A DNA stretch of 64,000 bases from Astragalus membranaceus (GCA_039519185.1 CM076849.1:105976077-106040076); one strand, 5' to 3'. Shown: positions 1 to 10,395, numbered from the stretch's first letter. The notes: generated by a model not told the origin, from the sequence alone. Program-made: numbers and translations.

Positions 1-94
1 AGAGTAAAAAGTGAAAAAATAATCTGAAGCATCCCAATGCTCACATTCCAGAAAGCAAGAATCGGAAGCATTCCAACATTCATTCCCAAGACCA

Positions 95-520
95 GTAATG
101 ATTTGTGACACTGACTGTTGGGGAGTAAAGGAATAACTAGAGCACAAAAGATGGAAAGATGAGAATTTTACGGTGGATGAGTGGTCATGCAAGAAAAGGT
201 AAGATCATAAATAAGTACAACATAGAAAAAGTTAGAGACTTGGAGTTGCACTTATTAACGAAAGGAATGATAGAATTGTTCCTAATGCTTTGGACATGTG
301 AGACGAAGACCAATGGAAGATCTACAGATCTACTGAGAAGAATTGATCAGATGGAGAAAAGCCTAATAACTACAAGTAGAGGTTCACCAAGAAATACCAA
401 GAATGTAACCATTAAAAAGGATCTACAATTAAATGGCCTCTCTAGAATCGATTTGTAACAGAACATGATGGCAGGATTTTATTAATGTAGCCAATCCTAC
501 CCAATTGGAAAAGATTTTGG
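95..520 (+). mobile_element. LINE reverse-transcriptase C-terminal fragment, decayed
   Basis: Reading the plus strand with frame changes gives a string of motifs typical of the C-terminal end of a plant non-LTR retrotransposon RT ORF. First comes a cCW-x-VK-like stretch at about 108-135 with a stop in it. Then follow MRILRWMSGHARKGKI (159-206), a DLLRRIDQMEKS stretch near 318-360, a GSPRNT-like stretch (degenerate GRGRPRKT), IKKDLQLNGL near 410-440, and a degenerate end near 480-495. The longest open piece is 99 codons (159-458). It lies downstream of the last visible exon of the minus-strand ATG14-like gene, so it is probably inside that gene's next intron. It is a dead remnant, and no 5' part or poly(A) tail is clear. 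Confidence 0.6.
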
Positions 521-770
521 TTGTTGCTGTTCAATTGTGGAATGACAAAAAAAATCATTGACTGAAAAATAAAAGAATACGTATAATAAGAAAGCACAAG
601 AAAATAAAAGCATGAAAACAAGAAGCTCATGATTGCACTAAAGATCTCAAGTTCCATTACATTCTGTTCAGAGAGGTAAAGTCAGCACAATATCCAGAGC
701 ATTTTGAAAGGAAATTTAACTTCATAAAGCAGATATTCATTGACATAAATCAACAGCTGATTTACTTTAC
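521..770. other. No recognised gene; probable intron of the ATG14-like gene
   Basis: AT-rich sequence between the LINE remnant and exon 6 of the minus-strand gene. The donor GTAAAG of exon 6 (770-765 on the minus strand) opens into it. No further exon with family resemblance was found down to position 1, so the next exon probably lies left of the window. Confidence 0.5.
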
Positions 771-2862
771 CCGGCGTTGTGGAAACAACTTGCATATCTG
801 TTTTATAACCACAGACTGTTTATGAAGACGCTCTGAGGTAATTGCCACCTTCAAAATAAAAACATGACTATATGAGCTTAAACTTTTAATTTCATAGAAA
901 ACAAATGATATCCCATTTATGATTTTAGAAAGAAAGCATCAAAGTAAAATCAATTTTCATCCGTGACATATGACTAAACATTAAGGAAATGCAGATTGGT
1001 TTTAAATACTAATTTGTAAAAAAAAAAACTAATTTGTATATCAAACTGCTTTAAATGGAAACGCCTGTACTAGAAAATAATGCACAAAACAATTGACAAT
1101 TATTGGAAGTAAAATAAACAAAAGGTGCTCACATGCCCTAAGCTTTGGGTGCATATAAGATTAGGGTAGAACTTCTCCAGTAGTTCAACTCGATTCTTTT
1201 CCAACTGCAAATAGTACAATTAATAATTTAAACCCTTCATATACATTTACATTAAACTCGACTAGTAGTTTCCATGCCAATAAATTAGCAAATAAAGGTC
1301 AAAAGAAATAACAAAATACCATAGAAAGGGCAGAATCAAGCTCTCCATATTTAAGTTTCAGATCAGCAGACATAGCCTCTATCTTAGCTCTTCCTGTGAG
1401 GTTACTGATTACTCTTGGGTTCAAGAGAGAAATTTGCATATCAAGAAATTCATTTTGGTGTATGAAGGTTTCTAACCTTGAGTAATTTGTTCTTTACTCT
1501 GACGGAGCTTCTCCCTCAACCTTGCAAACTTTTCATGTTGAAGCACTCTCCAATTTGTTTGATCATCTCCCTTTCCCTTAATAACATTATACACAAATTT
1601 ATTACTCGAACTAAATATATAGCAGGGTGCCTTGCATAAATGCAAAGATGTTGCCTTTACCATATAAAAGACGAAAATTCAAAAGTGTACATAGAAGTCA
1701 ACAATGTTGAAAAGCAATATAAAAGAGTTGGTATTAAGAATCCAATAGAAAGAAAAAGGTATTAACACAAACACTTAAACCAAAGGCACGACCATTAAAC
1801 AGGAATTTTCCGTAGGCATGTCTATAACTAACTTGAGAGTAGCAAGATTGGCTAGGAAATGGGATGGTATTAGTTTTGGTCAAGGATGCTTTGGCACACT
1901 TCTATAGCTGACATACTACAGGTATACCATATAAATTAGGAAAATGCTAGGTAAACTTGGAATTCTTTACTTAGAACTTTGCCATGATTGAATCTCAAAT
2001 ATCTTTTACTTGCTTGAAGTATTATATGGAATTTTGTTCAAAGAGGAGCGCTAGGAAAACACTATAAAACTAATGTGCATCCCAACAAGTTAGTAGGTCT
2101 CATTTCCAAAATGGTGGGACCCGCATCAATGTCACTCAATCATAAAATGAGTATTGGACGGCTAGTGTTAGAGTGTGTCGCTAGCACTCCTCTTTTCAAA
2201 TACTTGGAAATCAGAATGTCATGAAAAGTAGTATCTTTGGGTTAAATTACTTAATCTGTTGGTTTAATTATCTTCTTTCCTTTTCATTATACATATACCC
2301 CTACCCTAAAAAGTAACAAAAAAAATTTGTTGCGGCCCATGTGTGTATCAACTATCAATGCAGGTACCCAATGAGACAAGGTTCATCTTTTGTGCTCAGT
2401 TAATACTTACAAAAAAATGAATGTGAACAAATTTATTTTTAAAGCTTGATTAACATATGATCATGTGTGTTTTGAATATCACAAGTAAAATTCAAAATCA
2501 AACCTTTCTGACAAGAACTTGGCTAAGTGTTGAGTACAATGAATCTCGACGCTCTTTCAGTGATTTCAAGGAAGTGTTATACTCATTCAACCTACCCAAA
2601 AAAATCATAAAAATCAATATAAACAAAAAAACAAATCAAGCAATTAAATCAGCAGAATTTCAAACAAATAAACGACGCCTAAACAAAAAAGAATCATTCA
2701 TCATGGTAGCTACGTTCCAAAACCTAGAGTGAAATTAATTAATCCACGAACTAATTAATTAAAAGCATGTATGTATATATACCTGTAGTTAACACAAATA
2801 GAACATATGGAAGCTTGATTAGAATTCTCGCATACGGCACAGTTGCTGGGTTTTCTCGCCAT
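771..2862 (-). CDS. ATG14: ATG14-like autophagy protein, first six exons (3' part outside the window)
   Basis: Six exons with GT-AG borders and a consistent reading frame: 2783-2862 (start codon at 2862), 2504-2591, 1477-1576, 1320-1393, 1133-1204 and 771-848. They total 492 bp, or 164 codons, with no stop. The N terminus has C8-x2-C11-x8-C20-x2-C23. A long charged helical region follows (exons 2-5, with motifs such as SLKSLKERRDSLYSTLSQVL and ARLREKLRQSKEQI), then EKFYPNLICTQSLGH and TSERLHKQSVVIKQICKLFP. This pattern matches the plant UVRAG/ATG14 family. Atg14 is known to direct class III PI3-kinase complex I (VPS34-VPS15-ATG6) to autophagosome initiation sites, using an N-terminal Cys-rich part and coiled coils. 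The C-terminal membrane-binding part is not in the window. A VPS38/UVRAG-type relative is the main alternative, but the N-terminal Cys pairs favour ATG14. The exons look intact and functional as far as they go. Confidence 0.82.
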
Positions 2863-3140
2863 CAGTAGTTTCAATCTCGCGAGTTACCGAAACGAAATTA
2901 TGGAGTTAAAAACGCATTGATTGAAGGTGCTGTGACGATAAACGACGGGAGTGAGGAGAGAGGAGAGGAGAGGAGAGGAGAGGAGGGGAGAGGAGGGGAA
3001 GCTGAAACCCTGAAAACTGACGGTAGAAGGAAGGGGACGTTTGCGGAAAAAGCACTCGCTCGTACGTATCTCATAGCTTCTTCGATAGTTGAATTTAAAC
3101 GCATCGTTGCATTACAACTCAATTCATGATGATCTCATTC
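2863..3140 (-). promoter_or_regulatory. 5' UTR and proximal promoter region of the ATG14-like gene
   Basis: This region lies directly upstream (minus strand) of the ATG at 2862. In transcript sense it is CT-rich because of the GGAGA repeat on the plus strand. No TATA box is unambiguous. AT-rich sequence beyond 3140 could hold core promoter elements. Confidence 0.4.
2949..3000 (+). repeat. GAGGA-type microsatellite in the ATG14-like 5' leader
   Basis: Imperfect tandem runs of GAGGA/GGAGA occupy about 50 bp, 87-140 bp upstream of the start codon. In the sense of the gene this is a CTCCT-rich pyrimidine tract, a common feature of plant 5' UTRs. The open frames across it on both strands are products of the repeat. 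Confidence 0.75.
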
Positions 3141-3442
3141 GTTTCAAATTATAAAATTATTATTTTATTATTTATTATTTATTATTATGAAAATATAAAG
3201 TGGCGTTTAGGAATTTTTTACCTCTTATCTCATGTTCCTTTCAAAAAAAGGAATTTATCTCATCTTAAAAAGGGAATTATAGAATTTTTTTGGGTGGATA
3301 AATGGGGATTATATAGAGTGAAGACACAATAAAAAATTTGTTTTTTCTTGATTACACTAAAAAATTTGTTTGTTTTTGAACAAGAAATCAAAAATTTGTT
3401 CATAATTAACTAATATTGTTATAAAAAATATTTAATTTTTTT
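3141..3442. other. AT-rich intergenic sequence, nothing recognised
   Basis: Low-complexity A/T-rich DNA upstream of the ATG14-like gene. The 68-codon frame in it has no family resemblance and poor composition. Confidence 0.4.
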
Positions 3443-3640
3443 TCGATAAGCAATGATTCATTGATTAGAGCATTAGGAATACTCAAAACCACAAAAACAT
3501 TGGGGAAGGGAGAAATTTTATTAATCAAAGTGGCACTAATGGCCATTTTACAACTGTCCCCGAAGGGATTCGAACTCAGTACCTTGAGGATATAAGGCTA
3601 GCTCTTACCACTGAGCTAGCACCTCAAGTGTTATACAAGT
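3443..3640 (-). mobile_element. tRNA-derived SINE (minus strand)
   Basis: Read on the minus strand from about 3630, the sequence begins with a tRNA-like head. It has a box A (TAGCTCAGTGGTAAGAGC, complement of 3602-3619) and a box B (GAGTTCGAATCCC, complement of about 3566-3580) at the spacing expected of an RNA polymerase III promoter. A non-tRNA body follows and ends in an A-rich tail (T-run at about 3430-3442 on the plus strand). The cloverleaf does not continue into a proper acceptor stem, so it is not a tRNA gene. It abuts the 3' end of a LINE fragment on the same strand, so it could be the shared tail of that LINE. Confidence 0.6.
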
Positions 3641-4560
3641 CAAAGCATTGTTCCACCAAAGCGGCGGAGACAAGCTAGAGTCTCTACCCACACCAAAAAT
3701 AAACCAACACAAAGACAAAAACTTAATACAAGCGACAATCGAATCAATCTTGGCCTCTTCCCCTCTAAAGCAAACTCCATTCCGGGCAAGCTAAAGACAC
3801 CAACAAATTGTCAACCAGAGTAAGTATTTAACCTTTTTGGATTTCTTCCCCGAACATAAGGTAAGAGACACAGGCAGTTGGACATCAAGTCATCGCTCTA
3901 TCTCCCTCCAAACATTTCTCGAAAGATCACTATCAAAGAAACGCATTGTGGTTGTTACAAAAAACGCACAGACCCCCTCCTCTGAACGAATAACCTGTCT
4001 ACTTCTCAGTAGCTCACGCACCGGTATAGCGTTTAAAATTAATCTCCAACCAAAGATCAAGATTTTTGAAGGAACTGCTGTTTGCCATAACGCTTTGAAG
4101 TCTGTACTATCATGGTTAGTGCTCACAACAGGAACCGAATTAGCTGGCAACAAAAAACGATAACAAGATCCCACTGAATAACGATGGTAAGGCTCCAGTA
4201 ACCAACTCCAGCTATTTTTTCTGTCTCTATTTAACTGCACGTCTCTTAGAATGTCAAACAGCGTCGATCCATCCTCGCTAAGGAGCTACGAATCGAATCC
4301 AAAAGCAGTCAAATTTCAACGCCAGTAGCTCTGGTTCAATACACCTAGATCAGCAATGTAAGCATTTTTGTTACTGCAACCTGCAAAAATGTTAGAAAAA
4401 TCCATCTTCAATTCATGCCTTGACCATAGCCCAACCCTCTCCTAACATTCGCTTCAAACCACCCTCCTGAAAGTCTATCTTCACCCACACTCCGAAGATC
4501 ACGCCACCACAAAGAATAATTTGCTCTTTTATTCAACGGTCTATAAATGGTTTAGAATGC
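3641..4560 (-). mobile_element. LINE 3' fragment with zf-RVT domain, frameshifted
   Basis: The minus-strand frame 3890-4240 (116 codons) contains WSWLLEP-x-RYSVGSCYRFL, then W-x-x-AVPSKILIFGWRLILNAIPVRELL, then C-x-x-FFVTTT and RNVWREIE. This is the layout of the zinc-binding domain at the end of plant LINE ORF2. Upstream, the minus strand from about 4520 to 4240 reads, with frame changes, LWWRDLRSVGEDRLSGGWFE and related motifs that precede this domain. The canonical HLFFxC Cys/His motif is degraded. No complete RT or endonuclease is present. Confidence 0.7.
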
Positions 4561-5051
4561 ATAAGAAGATATGAGCATCTGACATTGAATGCTTCAGAGG
4601 CTACTGATGTATCTTCTGAAGAATCTTCTGAAATATCTTCCGAAGTATCTTCCAAACCATTGAGAAGCTTTTGATGCAAAATCTTCTAGTGCCCCAACAC
4701 TTTTTCTCAAAGACCTTCTGATTACTGATACATCATGGCATGAGACTCTTGATCCATCCTTCCTTGAGAGGACTCTTGCAAATGGTTGCTCATCTTGAGA
4801 AGCTTTTAGAAGAGGATCTTCTCAACTTGTGAAGTCACTGTAGTTGACTTTATGTTTCAATCTTTTGATCAGCTCTTGACCTTCATTTATAGCTTATGAG
4901 GTTTATTTCTATCTTCTCGAGACTTGAATGATTTGTTCATGTACTTACATCACTCAAGAAGATCCATTAGATCACTAATGAATCAGAAAGCTTAAAACAC
5001 TTATCAAGGTTTGTTTTTCATCAAAACTCATTTTGAGATTTTACCTCAACA
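4561..5051 (-). mobile_element. Possible Copia-type LTR fragment
   Basis: There is no coding potential. The plus-strand sequence ends TTTTACCTCAACA at 5051, preceded by a run like that before legume Copia LTR ends. On the minus strand this would be an LTR beginning TGTTGAGG, with a TATA-like CTATAAATG near 4884-4894. An imperfect repeat of 10 bp (ATCTTCTGAA variants) lies at 4609-4660. No partner LTR or target duplication was found, so the assignment is tentative. It ends where the 2-kb tandem array starts. Confidence 0.35.
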
Positions 5052-5056
5052 GGTCT

Positions 5057-5345
5057 GAGGCTTCAAATCCCTCTCTCCCAAACCTAGTTCGACTAATGTA
5101 GTCATAGGTAGTACATTAAGAGTTGATCCTCCATCAACTAGCACTTTGGCTATCATGAATTCCCGGCATTTCAATGTGATATGCAGGGCTCGATGTTCTC
5201 CTTTTTCTTGAGAGTGCACCTGTTTCTCAGAAAATGTGATCAGGTTTACTCGCTGCATTGGATCTACCATGTTCAAAACGTTTCGGGGTGTCACATCAGG
5301 CTTTACAAAATCCTCTTCCAAACGAAAGTGTGTAGTGCTTGACAA
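5057..5345 (-). pseudogene. Tat/Ogre-like aspartic protease fragment (unit 1)
   Basis: A minus-strand open frame of 96 codons reads HFRLEEDFVKPDVTP, then HRALHITLKC-x-EFMIAKVLVDGGSTLNVLPMTTLVELG. The VDGGSTLNVLP segment is the catalytic Asp-loop of a retropepsin in the form seen in Tat/Ogre gypsy elements (D-[NG]-G-S-[ST]-LNVLP). Only the first half of the protease is present. It ends where the foldback TIR of the neighbouring unit would begin in later units. No RT or integrase is attached, so this is a captured fragment and not a working gene. Confidence 0.75.
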
Positions 5346-5477
5346 CTACTAAGTTGATTCTTAGTTATGTTTCTCCAAGACAAACCCTAGAAGTAGGATT
5401 GGAGTATGACAAATTATAAAGCATGAATTTGTATACTGCCGTATTTTGGCTTGCTTTTATGTCCATTGAGAGATGAA

Positions 5478-5595
5478 AGGGGGTTAGGAATTGAGCACCT
5501 ATCGTTCGATACTGTTAGTATCTATACTATATTACCGTGTAGATTCTAATAGTGTCGAGTGATACTTTAGGTGCTCAATTACTAATGCCCCATCT
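5478..5595. repeat. Small imperfect inverted repeat in the unit spacer (unit 1)
   Basis: The left arm contains AATTGAGCACCTATCG and the right arm contains its approximate complement AGGTGCTCAATT, preceded by CTAATAGTGTCGA. Arms are roughly 35-45 bp with a loop of ~25 bp (TATCTATACTATATTACCG). The same hairpin recurs in units 2-5 (about 17806-17912, 19812-19917, 21817-21922 and 23797-23900) and in part in unit 6. It could be a tiny MITE or a structure-forming sequence. Confidence 0.6.
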
Positions 5596-5800
5596 ATCAC
5601 CCGATGGAACAAGCAAAAATGCATGTAGTATTCAAATTCATGGCTTTGATTTTTCTTCAACACCAACTGTACATCTTGGGTTTGTTTTGTACGACACACG
5701 AGTAAGGATGAATATGGTGTGATGTCGATATATTGTATATTAAGGCCTAGGCTCATATGTATTTTTCATTTTCTAAATTTGTATTGTATACTTAATTATA

Positions 5801-7034
5801 GGCTTAATTACAGTTTTGGTCCCCCTATTATGACCAATTCACGATTTTATTCCCCTAACTTTTCTTTCACGATTTTGGTCCCCCTATTTTCCCAATTTCT
5901 AAAATCAAAATCCCTCCCTATTTTAGTCAAAATTGAATCTGATGTGGTGCTCAATTAACTGACGTGGCAAGCCACATTGGAATGCCACGTGGCCTTTTTT
6001 AAAAGTATTATTTTAATTTTTTAAATAAATAAAAAATATTTTTAAAAAAATAGTTATTATTATTCCAAAGCCATAACCAAACCTTTGCAGATCTTTAACC
6101 AAAAATCCTTTGAAGATCCAAATTTTTTTCCATTACCTTCATCAAAAATCCAAACAGAGCCGTTTCTTCCTCACATCTCTCTCACTCTCACATCACTAGC
6201 TCTCTCTCCCTGACAAACGCTTGAGGTTTATCTTCGATTTCACCTACAACCGCTGACGGTGTTGGTGTTTTCGTTGCCATGAGAAATTCTGGTGTTGGAT
6301 TTGGTTTGGATTTGATAGATCTGACATGGGATTAGGTGGTTGAGGCCCAGAAGAGAAGATTTTTTCCGGTGAAGAAGAAGGGAGGGGTGAGGATGCAGGG
6401 GGAGAAAGAGAAGAAGATGGGGTTGATTTTCACAATTTGTTGTGTAATTTTTATTTTTCTCAGTCTATCTCTCTCCAGGATTTCCTCTCCAATCACGCTT
6501 TCTCATCTCATTTACCCTCTCTCTCTATTCTTTTTTATCATTTACACATCTCCTATTATGCTCTACGTTTGTTCCTCTGTAAAATCCACTTGGAGGTGAT
6601 GGGTGTGGTGCACGGTGTGATGGTGTGGTGGTGGGACGAAGTGATAAGGGAGATCCTACATTATACACAGTGGGGACCCATTTTACGCAATTGTGTGCAG
6701 TACCTTTGTTTTACGAAAGTTGAAGAACAGGTTTGGATGGTTGAGAATTATGAGTTTGTGTAGAAGAAGGGGATAAATGTGTTTTTAAATTTTTAGTTAA
6801 TTTAAAAACAAATTTTTTTAATAAAAACAATATTTTAAAATTAAAAATACCAGGTGGCATTCCAACTGGGCTTGCCACATCATCTGAGTGAGTGACATCT
6901 TAGCAACAAGTTTGACCAAAATAGGGAGGGACTTTGATTTTAGAAATTGAGAAAATAGGGGGACCAAAATCGTGAAAAAAAAGTCGGGGACTAAAATCGT
7001 GAGTTGGACATAATAGGGGGGCCAAAACTGTAAT
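5801..7034. mobile_element. Foldback/MULE-like element 1, long TIRs
   Basis: The left end GGCTTAATTACAGTTTTGG and a right end that is its complement (CCAAAACTGTAAT) frame TIRs of roughly 220 bp. The TIRs are rich in GGTCCCC/GGGGACC blocks and include the CCACGTGG-proximal segment (GCCACATTGGAATGCCACGTGG and its partner). The core of ~700 bp has no transposase. It has purine/pyrimidine-rich tracts and short open frames on both strands (for example 6336-6599) with no recognisable product. The layout resembles non-autonomous Mutator-like foldback elements. This copy lacks the last ~6 bases of its right TIR. Confidence 0.65.
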
Positions 7035-7698
7035 CAATAGTATTCAAATTCATGGCTTCGATTTTCTTCAACACCAACTCTACATCTTGGGTTTGTTCTG
7101 TACGACACACGAGTAAGGATGAATTTGGTGTGATGTCGATATATTGTATATTATGGCCTAGGCTCATATGTATTTTTCATTTTGTAAATTTGTATTGTAT
7201 ACTTAATTATAGGCTTAATTACAGTTTTGTTCCCCTATTATGACCAATTCACGATTTTAGTCCCCTAATTTTTTTTTCACGATTTTGGTCCCCCCTATTT
7301 TCCCAATTTCTAAAATCAAAGTCCCTCCCTATTTTAGTCAAAATTGAATCTGATGTGGTGCTCAATTAACTGAGGTGGCAAGCCACATTGGAATGCCACG
7401 TTGCCTTTTTTTAAAAGTATTATTTTAGTTTTTTAAATAAATAAAAATATTTTTTAAAAAATAGTTGTTATTATTATTCCAAAGCCATAACCAATCCTTT
7501 GCAGATCTTTAACCAAAAATCCTTCGAAGATCCAAATTTTTTTCCATTACCTTCATCAAAAATCCAAACAGAGCCGTTTCTTCCTCACATCTCTCTCACT
7601 CTCACATCAGTAGCTCTATCTCCCTGACAAATGCTTGAGGTTTAGCTTCGATTTCACCTACAACCGCTGACGGTGTTGGTGTTTTCACTGCCATGAGA

Positions 7699-7703
7699 AA
7701 TTC
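7699..7703. other. Target site duplication AATTC (left; partner at 16618-16622)
   Basis: A direct 5-bp duplication flanks Tekay C exactly at TG...CA LTR termini. Confidence 0.93.
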
Positions 7704-8918
7704 TGTAACATCCGAAAAATAATTAATAGAATTATTTGGATGTTAACCCAATTGAATTGATTTAGTACTTGACTGGTAAATTTATTGAGTGCTAAAATTA
7801 TTTATTGGTTGTCATCGGATCGTTAACCGGATAATACGGGTCAAGGAAGTTTTGGAATCGAAATAAGAGGTTTAGATCAATATGGTAATTGGACCACGTT
7901 ACCGCTATATATTAATAAATATATATGTGTGCACGTGAAAGAAGGGAAAAAGAAGGAAAGGAATTAAAAGAAAGAAAGAAGTTGAGAACGTGAAACAGAG
8001 AGGGAAAGGAGAGAAAAGAAAAGAAAAGAGAAAGAAAGGGTGAGGAAGAAGAGGAAAAAGGGGAAGGTTAGGCTCATCAAAACGACTTCCTTCCAACACG
8101 AAAAATGCTCACCGTTACTTCCTCTTCGATCTGGTAACAAGATCTTCATCACCAACTCACTCTACACGAATTTACCATTTTCGGTTTGAAGCTCAAGGTG
8201 GCGTTTTTGAGAGCTACCTTCTTCAATAAAGCGGTTTGAAGGCTAAGGGAGTTCAAATGGAGGCTTGGGTACTACTAGCTTGGAGTGAAAGAATCAAGGT
8301 TTGATTGGGTGAGATTTGAGAAATCACATTTTGGGGTTATGTGTGAATAGTAGTTTTGGAGGTTGAAGATGATGAATAGTGTCCATGGAAGATTTCGAGG
8401 AATTTGGTATTTCGGTCAAAGAGGTTTCGTGATCGAGTGGGAAGCTTTGGAAGCGGATTGGGTGTCGCCGGAGCGGGGAGCGTTCGTGTGGCTACTCGGT
8501 GATTTCGGCTCGATCGTGGATCACGCGTCAAGGGTGAGTTCTACTCACGCTTAGGATTTTTGTTTTTCGAATTAATTGATTGATCGTTTTATCGCTTTCG
8601 CTGGTCTGGAATATTTCTTGACACTGTCTGACTCGGGTTAGGAATTGATCGGAGCGAGTCTCGGGTTGAGTCGTGTTGAAATGGAATTTTTAGTGATTTA
8701 ATTTCGGAAGATTTTGAGTCAAAAACCATTATTTTAAATATGTCAAATTTTGATGAAAATCGAATGTGTTGAGTCTTTGATTGGATTGGTTGATCGAGTG
8801 AGGACGTTGGATATGTTTTTGTACTATTTTGGTGTTAGGACTGGACTGGAACAAGTATCGGAATTGGTCGGAACGACAAAAATTGCGAAAACGGGATAAA
8901 ATACAACGCTGTCAAAAG

Positions 8919-9030
8919 CGCACGACCCGTGCGTCCCAGGCGCACGGACCGTGCGTGTCATTCTGCTTCTGTTTTTCAAAATTGCATTACAGGGCGCACG
9001 ACCCGTGCGTATGGGCGCACGAACCGTGCG
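8919..9030 (+). repeat. Paired near-palindromes CGCACGnnnCGTGCG in the Tekay C 5' LTR
   Basis: Four 15-bp near-palindromes start at 8919, 8941, 8995 and 9016. They form two pairs with internal spacing of 22 and 21 bp, and the pairs are 76 bp apart. The variable centre is ACC, GAC or AAC. Counterparts lie at about 15146-15257 in the 3' LTR, where two have lost one arm base. Confidence 0.9.
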
Positions 9031-9572
9031 CTGTGTTCTGTCCAAATTTTCCAAACTTGCCCGAAACGATCCCGATTGATTCCAATCCTCTTCTAATCCT
9101 TTCCTAACCCTTGTCCAATGAGATTAGGCTTATAATGCCATGATTTTGGGTATGTCTCAAAAAGGTTTTATAAAATACTTTCGAAGTTGAAATTGTCTCG
9201 AAAAACCGAATAATAGCATACGTGGTCGGATATGTTTTATTAATAATAAAGCGGACTATGAGTCCTACGTGGTATGGTATAACTGACGCGGGATGATTAT
9301 TATTTATTCGTCTAAACCGGTCTACGATTCACGATATATATTATATCGACTATAGGAAACGGCCCAATGCGGGTATTATGTTCGACTAACGGTCAAATGT
9401 AGATGGACTAACTGTTCATTGAGTATAGGTGAACTAACAGGTCATAGAGTGTAGATATATTTAACATATATCGAGTTGGGTGACGACCCATGTTGACAAA
9501 CTAGGCGGGGCAGTCATGATCCCCTACCCTAGGCCCTGTGCCATTAGGGAAAGTACTATTGGTAAGGGGGTT

Positions 9573-9925
9573 CACCGGGTTTCAGCGTTCGCGCAGGCGG
9601 TGTTATGTTAAAAAGTTGTGGTGCGATACACCGGGGTTAGCGTTCGCGCAGTCGGTGTCGTACTGAGTCATAACATGTACACCAGGGTTTAGCGTTCGCG
9701 CAGGCGGTGTCATGTTAAAAGTTTGTTGTGCGATATACCGGGGTTAGCGTTCGCGCAGTCGGTGTCGTACTGGATTATAACACGTTCACCGGGGTTTAGC
9801 GTTCGCGCAGGCGGTGTCATGTTGATTGATAATGCACGTGGTTATGAATTGAACCACGAATGAAAGAAAGTTCTATAATACGGTTCACCGGGGTTAGCGT
9901 TCGCGCAGTCGGTGTCGTGTAAGTT
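9573..9925 (+). repeat. Six CACCG...CGGTG modules in alternating dimers, Tekay C 5' LTR
   Basis: Modules of 30-31 bp start at 9573, 9629, 9680, 9736, 9787 and 9896. Each has the core AGCGTTCGCGCAG and inverted ends CACCG/CGGTG. Two variants alternate strictly, ending AGGCGGTG or AGTCGGTG. Spacings are 56, 51, 56, 51 and 109 bp, so the higher-order unit is a 107-bp dimer. The 3' LTR has the same six at about 15800-16143. Confidence 0.92.
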
Positions 9926-10395
9926 AAAAAGAATTCTTAATTGAACCGAGAGCGTAGATAGGGGTCTCGGTAGAACTCACTGAGATTGTATCTCATTGTT
10001 TATATGTTGTTGTTTTACAGAGAAACAGGGAAAGTGGAGATCAAGAGGCACGAGTAGATGATTACTCGGGAGGTTGCTGAAGACTCAACTTTTATGTCTA
10101 AGCTTATGTTTTTCCCTTGTTATCTTTGTATCAGAACATTATATCGATACCGGATGTATACGTTATGTATTTTGTTTCCGCGCTTTCTTGTGATGGTATT
10201 GAACACTAAGTCCTGGTGATGATTGATGGTTAGGAAACCGTTGTGGTTTTAATTATGATTAAGACCGTTTTTGTTATTATTCAGCGAAAAATTTATAGTG
10301 ATGTTCAGTATCTAAACAAGAAATATTATCTCTGATAAATTAGGGATGGTGCACTTGGGTATTTTTACTCGATAAAAATACCGGGGTGTTACAGT

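Larger units (their letters stand above)
5057..7034. repeat. Array unit 1
   Basis: First unit. Its left edge follows the possible Copia LTR fragment directly, not a foldback end, so it marks the array border. Components: protease fragment 5057-5345, spacer and linker to 5800, foldback element 5801-7034. Confidence 0.85.
7704..10393 (+). repeat. Tekay C 5' LTR (2690 bp)
   Basis: Runs from TGTAACATCC to CCGGGGTGTTACA. It contains four CGCACG-n3-CGTGCG near-palindromes (8919-9030) and six hairpin-capable CACCG...CGGTG modules (9573-9925). Open frames inside it (for example 8829-9107) match between the LTR copies but have no family resemblance, and none is called as a gene. Purine-rich sequence lies at 7940-8060. 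Confidence 0.92.

Noticed and set aside
3560..3632. tRNA gene
   Set aside because: Box A and box B are present, but there is no proper acceptor stem, and the sequence continues into a SINE body with an A-rich tail.
5515..5545. Geminivirus-like origin (hairpin with TATATTACC in the loop)
   Set aside because: The loop reads CTATATTAC rather than the invariant TAATATTAC. There is no GC-rich stem, and no Rep-like gene or iterons nearby. Treated as chance within an AT-rich loop.
6336..6763. Small membrane-protein-like ORFs in the foldback cores
   Set aside because: Repeated with frameshifts in every copy. The hydrophobic runs come from CTCTCT and TTTTAT tracts. No homology and no conserved frame.
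9573..9925. CRISPR-like array of regularly spaced repeats
   Set aside because: Plant nuclear context. The repeats are imperfect and alternate in two forms, the spacers are related to each other, and the block lies in an LTR and occurs in both LTRs.
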